Assembly (NCBI GenBank): GCA_050633785.1
Contig: JBOEHE010000002.1
Location: 5,832-69,831, forward strand
Direction of reading: 5' to 3'
Source of the DNA: CALKZN01 sp050633785
Lineage (GTDB): Bacteria > Pseudomonadota > Gammaproteobacteria > Arenicellales > Arenicellaceae
DNA: 64,000 nucleotides
How positions within the stretch are numbered: the stretch's first letter is position 1; every line of letters starts with the position of its first letter. Made by a program: the position numbers and the translations under genes. This document shows positions 26,026 to 33,701 of the stretch, one piece after another. The notes under the pieces were generated by a model that was given only the letters and a program-made list of their open reading frames with translations, searched no databases and had not been told where the DNA came from.

Positions 26026-26780
26026 CAGGCGCTCCCGCCCAGATAGGCTTCTATTACTTTATCGTTATGGCGAATGTCCTCGGGTTTTCCTTCAGCCAGC
26101 AATTGGCCAAAATTTAAAACAGTAAGGTTATGGCATAAGCCCATTACTGCTTTCATATCATGCTCAACCAGGACGATAGTCACGCCAGAATCGTGCACCT
26201 TTTCTGTCAGCGCCATCATATGATTAGTTTCCTGGGGATTCATACCGGCAAAGGGCTCATCCATTAACAGCACTTTAGGTTTTGACGCCAGGGCTATAGC
26301 TATAGCAAGCGCACGCTGAGACCCCAAAGGCAGCTCCGCAGCCAATTGTTTACGGCGATCAGCCAAGCCCATAAACTCAAGCACTTCTTCAACGTTTTCT
26401 AAAGCATTTTGCTGACGGACCTGATCAAGCCCCAGAACAGCTGAAAAAATGTTACTACGGGCAGCAATATGCCGACCAATCAGAACATTCTCCGTGACAC
26501 TTAATTCATCAAACAAGGTGGTTTCCTGAAAAGTGCGCACAATACCCATTGCTGAAATAGCACTGGGCTTGTTCCCCACAATATCGTTCCCTTGGTAAAC
26601 GATACGCCCTTGTGTCGGGGTATAGAATCCAGAAATATTTTTAAACATAGTGCTCTTGCCTGCACCATTGGGGCCAATCAAACCTCGTATTTCGCCTTTT
26701 TCTACGCAGAAGCTCACATCATCTAATGCAACCAGACCGCCAAAACGCTTTGTTACGTGTTCAATTTGAATGATTGACAT
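26025..26780 (-). CDS. livG: Liv-type ABC transporter ATP-binding protein (LivG)
   Basis: The 251-residue ATPase has GPNGAGKSTMFKNISGFY (Walker A), GIVRTFQETTLFDELSVTEN (a LivG hallmark), LPLGSQRALAIAIALASKP in place of a classic signature, and LLMDEPFAGMNPQET (Walker B). The signature Gly-Gly is altered to LGS, which is common in LivG proteins. It pairs with LivF, and the two genes overlap by one base. Confidence 0.92.
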   Translation of the reverse strand: MSIIQIEHVTKRFGGLVALDDVSFCVEKGEIRGLIGPNGAGKSTMFKNISGFYTPTQGRIVYQGNDIVGNKPSAISAMGIVRTFQETTLFDELSVTENVLIGRHIAARSNIFSAVLGLDQVRQQNALENVEEVLEFMGLADRRKQLAAELPLGSQRALAIAIALASKPKVLLMDEPFAGMNPQETNHMMALTEKVHDSGVTIVLVEHDMKAVMGLCHNLTVLNFGQLLAEGKPEDIRHNDKVIEAYLGGSA

Positions 26781-26804
26781 AGTTCACCCTGTTAAAACGA
26801 GCCT

Positions 26805-27779
26805 TCAGGCATCATTGACTCTTTGTTTTAGTCGGTTCCGAAAAGACTGTTTGATCTTCGTCGGAATGCTCTCAAGACCCTGTGGCAAAAACATAATAGA
26901 GACAATCAACATCACACCATAGATGGCCGGTCTGATTTCATCAAAACTGCGAATAGATTCATCGAGAATGCTAAGTACAACAACACCAATAATCGGACCG
27001 TAAAATTTTCCATAGCCCCCAACAATTACCCAGATTAAAATAAACACCATAAACCCAATATCAAACTGCTTAGGTGTCAGGGTTCCCAGATAATGCACTT
27101 TCAAAGCACCGGCAATGCCAACAAAAAAAGAACCGACAATAAAAGCCAATGCGCGGTAGTGCCAAGTATCAACCCCCACTGACTCAGCCAATGGGGCTTT
27201 CCAGTGCACTGCATGCAAGGTCAGTCCAATTCGGGATTTTTCAATTCTGTATAAAATTAACAGACAAATACTGACAACTAATAAAGTCAGGTAGAAGTAG
27301 GGAATAGCATCCAGAAAATCAATGCCACCCACAATCGGTGGTTCAACCCCACTTATGCCACTGGTGCCACCAAACACTTGCACAAAATGAATCCAGACAA
27401 GCCGTATCGCTTCACCTGCTGCAAATGAACCAATCAGAAAATAAAACTGAGTCATACGAAACAAAGGAAAACATAACAGAGTTGCAATAAGCGCAGTCAC
27501 ACACCCAGCAAGAGGCAGTGTGAACCATAGAGCGAGACCAAACTGTTTGAATAAAATCGCTGCCGTATAACCACCGACACCCATCATGACAGCGTGAATC
27601 AGTGACCACTCACCGGTTAATGTTACCAGGCGATAACTGGCTACCACCAAAACGTTGATCACCAAAAAAATCAGCATATCTTGATGGTGAAATTTGAGAA
27701 AATGCGGTAATAGAATAAGACCGACCAATACAAGCCCAACAAGCAACCAACCTTTTTTTGACATAGCCACCATAGTCAT
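26805..27779 (-). CDS. livM: Liv-type ABC transporter permease (LivM)
   Basis: The 324-residue protein is very hydrophobic, with about eight to ten membrane segments and the LivM pattern: LVINVLVVASYRLVTLTGEW, then FGGTSGISGVEPP, and near the end GGYGKFYGPIIGVVVLSILDE. It forms half of the inner-membrane channel. The gene starts three bases after the livH stop. Confidence 0.92.
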   Translation of the reverse strand: MTMVAMSKKGWLLVGLVLVGLILLPHFLKFHHQDMLIFLVINVLVVASYRLVTLTGEWSLIHAVMMGVGGYTAAILFKQFGLALWFTLPLAGCVTALIATLLCFPLFRMTQFYFLIGSFAAGEAIRLVWIHFVQVFGGTSGISGVEPPIVGGIDFLDAIPYFYLTLLVVSICLLILYRIEKSRIGLTLHAVHWKAPLAESVGVDTWHYRALAFIVGSFFVGIAGALKVHYLGTLTPKQFDIGFMVFILIWVIVGGYGKFYGPIIGVVVLSILDESIRSFDEIRPAIYGVMLIVSIMFLPQGLESIPTKIKQSFRNRLKQRVNDA

Positions 27780-27782
27780 AAA

Positions 27783-28667
27783 CTACTCGCTAACTCTATT
27801 GCCCATCAAGCCTGTCGGCTTAACGATTAACACTATAACCATCATCAGTAAACCGCAGATAGTAGCGATCGTGCCACTGAAGTAGGTCGTAATAAATGTG
27901 TGGAATACGGCATAGATAACCGCCGCAAAAACAGCCCCAGACAAACTCCCAACACCGCCAACAATGGTCACAATGAATGCGGTTATAATGACATTGTGCC
28001 CCATATGAGGATTGATATTCGTCAGCGGCGCCATCAAACCACCAGCCAAACCTGCCATTGCCCCACCAATACCAATAGCAATCATTGAGATACGGTTGAT
28101 GTTAATGCCTTGCAGAGCTGATGCTTCACGATCCAGAGCCACAGCACGTATCGCCCAACCCAATTTAGTGCGGGTCAAAAAATACCATAGAGTCGACAAG
28201 GCTACGAAAGCACTGGCAAGTCCAAATAAACGTTGATAGGGAACTCTTATACTTTCACTGAGCACCCATGTGCCAGAAAAAGGTGGTGGCACTTGCTTTG
28301 AAGGGCCATCCCCACCAATCACTGTTGCAGCTACCTGAAGGATAAACAACACACCAATTGAGCAAATCAAGCCACCCAGCGGGTCATCTCGTTTGGGGCG
28401 AAATAAGAAGTACTCCATTAACAAACCAATGCCAGCAACCAGCATTATTGCCAGTAATAGTGTCGTAATAAAGGGAAACTGATGCTGTGCATGTAAGTAC
28501 CAGATTGTATAAGCACCCACCATGACTAGTTCGCCATGGGCAAAGTTAACCACTCCCATAACTCCAAAAATGAGCACCAGACCTACTGCAAACAAGGCAA
28601 AAAAGCCTCCCTGAATCAAGCCATTAAAAACAGTTTGGAGAAACAACTCCACTACACCCTCCGACAA
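27783..28667 (-). CDS. livH: Liv-type ABC transporter permease (LivH)
   Basis: The 294-residue membrane protein shows the LivH hallmarks: NGLIQGGFFALFAVGLVLIF, GVVNFAHGELVMVGAY near residues 35-50, and GGVGSLSGAVFAAVIYAVFH in the C-terminal half. It forms the second channel half with LivM. It lies 91 bases downstream of the binding-protein gene. Confidence 0.92.
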   Translation of the reverse strand: MSEGVVELFLQTVFNGLIQGGFFALFAVGLVLIFGVMGVVNFAHGELVMVGAYTIWYLHAQHQFPFITTLLLAIMLVAGIGLLMEYFLFRPKRDDPLGGLICSIGVLFILQVAATVIGGDGPSKQVPPPFSGTWVLSESIRVPYQRLFGLASAFVALSTLWYFLTRTKLGWAIRAVALDREASALQGININRISMIAIGIGGAMAGLAGGLMAPLTNINPHMGHNVIITAFIVTIVGGVGSLSGAVFAAVIYAVFHTFITTYFSGTIATICGLLMMVIVLIVKPTGLMGNRVSE

Positions 28668-28758
28668 TTAATGATTAACCCTTATCCAAAGGGCAAAACA
28701 CAGGTTAAATTTCTGGCACTCCTGCTTTGAAGCATTTCGGCATTGAATCACGTTATCG

Positions 28759-30057
28759 TCAAACAGTTCGTAGCCCCAGTTCTTTCATGTGTTTGACTAA
28801 GACAGCTTGATTATTTTTCAACCAGGCAGAGACACTTTTATACTCTTTAATTCGTGCTTTACCACCCTCAACCACCACTACTGGCCAGCGACCAACAACA
28901 GCGTTATCCAGTCCCCACAACTCACTCCCCCACCACTGACCTTCACCAAAGACAAAGTTTGGCGTTTTATTCGAGTGCAGCGCTTTAAGTACATCGCTTG
29001 GCTCAACACTGTTTGCTCTTTGTGCAGCTTCGACCCAATTCAGCAGGATTGCAGGATACTCCCATGCAACAGCAGACCAGTCATTGGGATGGTCTTTGCG
29101 AAATTGTTGATCGAACTTTCCTGGGTCAGGAAAGTTAATGCCGCTTTCTGTCAGTTTTGGGTCATCAAAATCAGGAAACTGGAAAATAGTTCCATCAACA
29201 AACTCCTGACTCGTTTTGGCAATAATTTCGTGATAATAATCAAGTGTGCAGGAAATAATTTTTCCCTTAAATCCCTGATGATACAACTGCTCCATTAATG
29301 GGGTGACGTAGAAGCTGGTCGCCATACAAAAGATATCCGGCTTTTTCGCCAAAACCGAGCTGACAATGGGTGCAAAGTCTGTGATGTCAAAACCATGCAG
29401 ATTCACATCAATCACGTCTATGCCTGCCACTTCGAATGCCGCTTTGTACGTTGCTGCTGACTGTAAGCCATACTCCACATCATTGTTGGTGACAATGACA
29501 GCCGTTTTTGCCTCGGGATGATTTTCTGCCAGCCACTGCACACCCGTTACATTATAAAGAGGGTGTGATTCACAGCTGGCAATCAAGTAATCTGAATCAG
29601 GTGTGATATCACTGGGAAGTAAGGTGGTGGTCAGCATTTTTTTACGTTGAGCCCAGGGCAGCACAGAGGCCACAGTAGAACCACCCAACATCATCACCAT
29701 TTTCACATCATCTTCTAACACCAGTTTTTTATAGCCTTGCACGGCTTTTTCAGTGTCATAACCATGGTCATAAGACGCCAGTTCGATCATATAATTGTCG
29801 TCACCGACTTTAATACCGCCATTTGCATTGATAGTATTTGCAATAATCTGGCAACCATATAATCCAGGTAACCCCCATGCAGCATAGTCTCCAGTCATGG
29901 GAATGTTCATACCCAGTTTAACGGTTTTTGAGTCGGCAAAAGCAACTTGAGGGATACTTCCCAATGCGGCTAAACTAACACCTGCAGAAATAGTTCCAAG
30001 GAAATCACGTCGCCCAAAGCGAGCTTTAAAGATATCTGTTGACGTTTTCTTAATCAT
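28759..30057 (-). CDS. Tat-exported ABC substrate-binding protein of the Liv/amide type
   Basis: The 432-residue protein is a type I periplasmic binding protein. Its N-terminus has a twin-arginine signal, GRRDFLGTISAGVSLAALG, so it is probably exported folded. The mature part begins KTVKLGMNIPMTGDYAAWG, typical of Leu/Ile/Val-, urea- or amide-binding proteins. It is followed by livH, livM, livG and livF on the same strand. The substrate cannot be read from sequence. Lying between tmm and the C1 genes it could be an amide, a methylated N-compound or a pyridine carboxylate. Confidence 0.88.
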   Translation of the reverse strand: MIKKTSTDIFKARFGRRDFLGTISAGVSLAALGSIPQVAFADSKTVKLGMNIPMTGDYAAWGLPGLYGCQIIANTINANGGIKVGDDNYMIELASYDHGYDTEKAVQGYKKLVLEDDVKMVMMLGGSTVASVLPWAQRKKMLTTTLLPSDITPDSDYLIASCESHPLYNVTGVQWLAENHPEAKTAVIVTNNDVEYGLQSAATYKAAFEVAGIDVIDVNLHGFDITDFAPIVSSVLAKKPDIFCMATSFYVTPLMEQLYHQGFKGKIISCTLDYYHEIIAKTSQEFVDGTIFQFPDFDDPKLTESGINFPDPGKFDQQFRKDHPNDWSAVAWEYPAILLNWVEAAQRANSVEPSDVLKALHSNKTPNFVFGEGQWWGSELWGLDNAVVGRWPVVVVEGGKARIKEYKSVSAWLKNNQAVLVKHMKELGLRTV

Positions 30058-30360
30058 CCTAAACCTCTTTATTTATTAATCTAGGTACATCCACAAAACA
30101 ATAGGTAGACATCATCTTTACCGCCTGAAACCGGTTATTGATTGTGAAACAACCACTAAGTGTTATATCTACGATAGACATAATTGAATACTTGTACTCT
30201 GGCAGTCAATCTACAATCCGAGATACCCCAATAGTAGTAGTTCATGACACTTGTATTTTTGAACTTTTTTTGAACTTTTATTGAACTATCAGGAGGCTGT
30301 TATAGCCAGAAACAAATCATTTTTTATCGCTTTTCATTATTTCCAAAAAGTGATTTTTTA

Positions 30361-30388
30361 TAAAAATGCCCCAGTCAAAAACTGGGGC
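30361..30388 (-). terminator. Intrinsic terminator after tmm
   Basis: An 8-base-pair stem, GCCCCAGT/ACTGGGGC (30368-30388), with a 5-base loop lies between tmm and the downstream binding-protein gene. On the minus strand it is followed by ATTTTTAT, giving a good rho-independent terminator. The remaining 30058-30360 stretch holds no gene and should carry the promoter of the Liv-type operon. Confidence 0.75.
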
Positions 30389-30445
30389 TAAAGGTAAGTG
30401 ATATAGAGCTAAGAGCACTCACCGAATGATATAGATCTAACTGCT

Positions 30446-31810
30446 CTATCCAGTTTTAGGGATTTCACTTTCATTGCTGAGATACGCCTCAAGAGAATCG
30501 TCCAGAGCATCTTTCCATGGCGTGTGATGAACAGGTGCCATAGTACCTGTCAACGCCGATTTATAGCCATTATCGCGGAAAGTCATAATGTTCTTCTTCT
30601 TATGCTTTTTCCATTCAAAAAATGCCTGGTTTGCATCGGCAATATTGAATTCAGGATAGTCCGTTAATGCCATTAGACGTAAGGTATAGTCCCCTTGAAA
30701 TTCAATGGCTGCATAGTCATCCGGCAAATTGTCTTCAGCATCACGCCAGTGATCAATATCAGTATGCATTTCTTCCTGTGAAGGCAAGTCGAGACGCCCC
30801 ATGATCACATCTCTGGCATACCACGCCTGCGCATCAAACATATTAAATGTATACCATTGATCCTGCATTCCCAGATACATCAGCTTGGGATTATTCTCCC
30901 AGACAACACCATTGTATAAACTGACCGGGTACAAACGGTTGTTGGTTTTCAGTTTCAAGTCTTCTGCCATGAATGGAAAGTGATGGATGTAGCCAGTACA
31001 CAGAATAATCGCATCTACTTCTCGGGTGGTACCATCAATGAACGTGGCGGTATTTTTTTCCACTTTTTCAAGTAATGGAACCTCTTCCCAGTTATCTGGC
31101 CAATCGTAGCCCAGAGGCGCCGTTCTATGGGACACTGTAATCGACTTACAACCGTACTTCCAACACTGAGAACCAATGTCCTCTGCCGAATAGGATGTTC
31201 CTATGATCAACAAGTCTTTGTCCTTAAACTCCAAAGCATCTCTGAAATCGTGGGCATGTAGAATCCGACCATTAAACGATTCGAACCCTTTGAATTCGGG
31301 GACATTAGGGGTTGAAAAGTGTCCACTGGCAACAATGACATAATCAAACTCTTCAGTGTATTCAACATCCTTTTCATTATCCTGCACAGTTACGTGAAAC
31401 AGGCCAGCCTCTTCATCATAATTGACATGACGAACCGGAGAGTTAAAGCGGATCATATGACGAACCCCGGCTTTTTTCACTCGGCCTTCAATGTAATCAA
31501 ACAGCACTGCTCGTGGGGGATACGATGGAATTGGACGACCAAAGTGTTCCTCAAAAGAATAGTCAGCAAACTCCAACCCCTCTTTCGGGCCATTAGACCA
31601 TAGATATCGATACATACTGCCATGAACTGGTTCACCATAGTCATCCAAACCAGTACGCCAACTATAGTTCCATAAACCTCCCCAATTTGACTGCTTCTCA
31701 AAACAAACGACTTCCGGGATATCTGCCCCTTTCTCTTTGGCCGATTGAAATGCTCTGAGTTGAGCCAGTCCACTAGGGCCAGCACCAATGACGGCAATAC
31801 GTATTTTCAT
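30446..31810 (-). CDS. tmm: Trimethylamine monooxygenase (flavin-containing)
   Basis: The 454-residue protein matches bacterial Tmm along its length. It has the FAD motif GAGPSG at residues 9-14, FEKQSNWGGLWNYSWRTGLD, SMYRYLWSNGPKEGLEFADY, the FMO fingerprint FNGRILHAHDF, the NADPH-side motif GTSYSAEDIGSQ, CTGYIHHFPF, and the C-terminal GTMAPVHHTPWKDALDDSLE. It oxidises trimethylamine to trimethylamine N-oxide with NADPH and O2 in the cytoplasm. The product is the substrate of tdm at 49.4 kb and the presumed signal for the Tor system next door. Confidence 0.95.
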   Translation of the reverse strand: MKIRIAVIGAGPSGLAQLRAFQSAKEKGADIPEVVCFEKQSNWGGLWNYSWRTGLDDYGEPVHGSMYRYLWSNGPKEGLEFADYSFEEHFGRPIPSYPPRAVLFDYIEGRVKKAGVRHMIRFNSPVRHVNYDEEAGLFHVTVQDNEKDVEYTEEFDYVIVASGHFSTPNVPEFKGFESFNGRILHAHDFRDALEFKDKDLLIIGTSYSAEDIGSQCWKYGCKSITVSHRTAPLGYDWPDNWEEVPLLEKVEKNTATFIDGTTREVDAIILCTGYIHHFPFMAEDLKLKTNNRLYPVSLYNGVVWENNPKLMYLGMQDQWYTFNMFDAQAWYARDVIMGRLDLPSQEEMHTDIDHWRDAEDNLPDDYAAIEFQGDYTLRLMALTDYPEFNIADANQAFFEWKKHKKKNIMTFRDNGYKSALTGTMAPVHHTPWKDALDDSLEAYLSNESEIPKTG

Positions 31811-32560
31811 GATATCTCCACTTAATAATCTTATAATTAATGAGTGACTATGAATGACCGCTCGTCCAGGACGTGCGTTTTCTTAGATAGTATTTACACA
31901 AGACATAATGCTATTTTTTGCAGTCATCATATAAAGGTACATCAGATTATAATTAAGCTACAAATTCACATCCTGTCTGGCAAAAGATTTGTCTGTCAAT
32001 TTTCATTCATTTCACTGCACAAACTTTAAAGTCTGCTTTCAACAAGAACCAAGAGTAGACAAATTCCCAACAGCCAAAAACTCCCATTAATAGGTATTTA
32101 AAAAAGAGTACGAATCGACTGTAAATCAGCTTAATTTTTCATCTGTAAAATAAACAACAGGAACCATTCTTTTCTGCATTTTCACTAGAATAATCACCCT
32201 CCATTTTGTCTATTATTGGTAATGCTGATCCTCACTCAATAATGGAACATAAGCAGCCCTATATCCATGATATTGCTATAGATTATCTTATTTTCAGTGA
32301 ATGCATAAGCAGACTCATTTACACTGAAAGAACCTTGGAAAATTCAGAATCAAATCAACCGCCAGATACAATTACAATTTCAAGAGTTTAATATCCAAAA
32401 TCGAATTACCTGTGAACTGATCGTGCATTGACTTAAGTCACAATGATCCATTTGACACACGACTAGCACCAACAACAAAGGCTACTCACTAATAGGTACC
32501 TCAAAGTGAGGGGTATTTTTTCTATTTTCAACCTTCCAAGACCACTTCAGAAGCCTTTTA
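31811..32560. other. Intergenic region between tmm and torT
   Basis: This 750-base stretch contains the tmm promoter (right of 31810) and the end of torT. A weak TTG-start ORF at 32206-32391 (61 codons, plus strand) has no recognisable features. It is followed at 32499-32526 by a CCTCA/TGAGG hairpin with a T-rich tail, which looks like a plus-strand terminator. A small transcript ending there is possible. No copy of the GTTAAC promoter element is seen here. Confidence 0.4.
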
Positions 32561-33625
32561 CTACGGCCATACAAACGTTGGCAAAAATGAAGGCGGTGCC
32601 AGCGAGTCAGAAATATCAATTTTTTGCCAATTATTCTGGTCTATCATGTAAATTTTTGGCCCTGTATGTTTAACAAAATCACGAGATTCCAAGATACGTA
32701 CAGCTTGATCAATGGATATCCTGCCTTGCATGACTGGAGCATCAGTTGGAGCCGCTAAAATACGCCCACGCCGAATGCCACGGTAAACAGCCGGAGTAAA
32801 GTACGTTGACACCACCTGAATTTTCGTTTCCAACTTACGATTGCGCAAAGTGCTGATAGCAGCCTCTGCCATCAAAGCATTGCCGACGATATAATCAACA
32901 TCAGGATGGCTTTCCAACACCTCTTGCACCAATGTACGCTGAATCTCTTTACCAGTATCTCCCCATTTTGTTACGGCAATTTTCACAGCACTGCCTTGCA
33001 AACCCTGCTTAAATCCAGCCTCAATAAAATCTACCCAGCCAGCGCCTTGTGGCCCGGGGAACCAGGCAACGGTCACAGCTTCGGTATCTGAACTGTGCTT
33101 TTTAGCAAGGTATTCACCTGTAACCCTTCCCATAGTCGTCCATGACACTCCCGATTTAGCAGTGATTCCGGTGTTATCAATATCGTTGACTGTAGCCAGC
33201 ACAGGCATTGTTTTCGCAATCTCAGCAATGGCTGGATTCAGCCCTTGAAACGACACAGTACCAATGATTAGAGCATCAACATTTTTAGCAGTACAGGCTT
33301 CGATCTGCTGTCGTTGGCGTTCAAGATTAGGATATCCCCCAGCTTCAACCAGAGAAAAAGCAACACCAAGGCGTTTGGCCTCCTGAACCATGCCATAGTT
33401 AACATTCAACCAATACGCATCTTTCATGTGTGGGTAGGCAATACACAAACGCCAGACACGACTAGCAGGTGCCGTAGGTTGATAATCGATAAAACGACTA
33501 TCGCTGGAATAATCAAAGGGTGTCGACCATGTTTCCAGCCTCCAACCCTCTGCTCGGGCAGTTGTCACAGAAAATAAGACTGGCAGTAAAACCACGAAAA
33601 ACCGAAGGTAAGTTAGAGTATTCAA
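32561..33625 (-). CDS. torT: TorT-like periplasmic TMAO-binding protein
   Basis: The 354-residue protein has a signal peptide (residues 1-25, ending TTARAEG). Its binding-protein fold resembles TorT: WRLCIAYPHMKDAYWLNVNY, then LVEAGGYPNLERQRQQIEAC, FPGPQGAGWVDFIEAGFK, and VVSTYFTPAVYRGIRRGRI. In enterobacteria TorT binds TMAO and docks on the TorS sensor. The gene is divergent from torS with a 76-base gap. No TMAO reductase genes are present, so here it probably reports TMAO made by Tmm or taken up from outside. Confidence 0.9.
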   Translation of the reverse strand: MNTLTYLRFFVVLLPVLFSVTTARAEGWRLETWSTPFDYSSDSRFIDYQPTAPASRVWRLCIAYPHMKDAYWLNVNYGMVQEAKRLGVAFSLVEAGGYPNLERQRQQIEACTAKNVDALIIGTVSFQGLNPAIAEIAKTMPVLATVNDIDNTGITAKSGVSWTTMGRVTGEYLAKKHSSDTEAVTVAWFPGPQGAGWVDFIEAGFKQGLQGSAVKIAVTKWGDTGKEIQRTLVQEVLESHPDVDYIVGNALMAEAAISTLRNRKLETKIQVVSTYFTPAVYRGIRRGRILAAPTDAPVMQGRISIDQAVRILESRDFVKHTGPKIYMIDQNNWQKIDISDSLAPPSFLPTFVWP

Positions 33626-33701
33626 CGCATTTCTTCCACAAAACTGAATTATAAATCATTGTACGCTTGCATTTTACAACTGCAAGGTGCAGCATTTTGC
33701 C

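Noticed and set aside
32206..32391. Plus-strand 61-codon ORF between tmm and torT
   Set aside because: It starts at TTG, has no convincing ribosome site and no recognisable domain. A terminator-like hairpin downstream is noted, but this is too little for a gene call.
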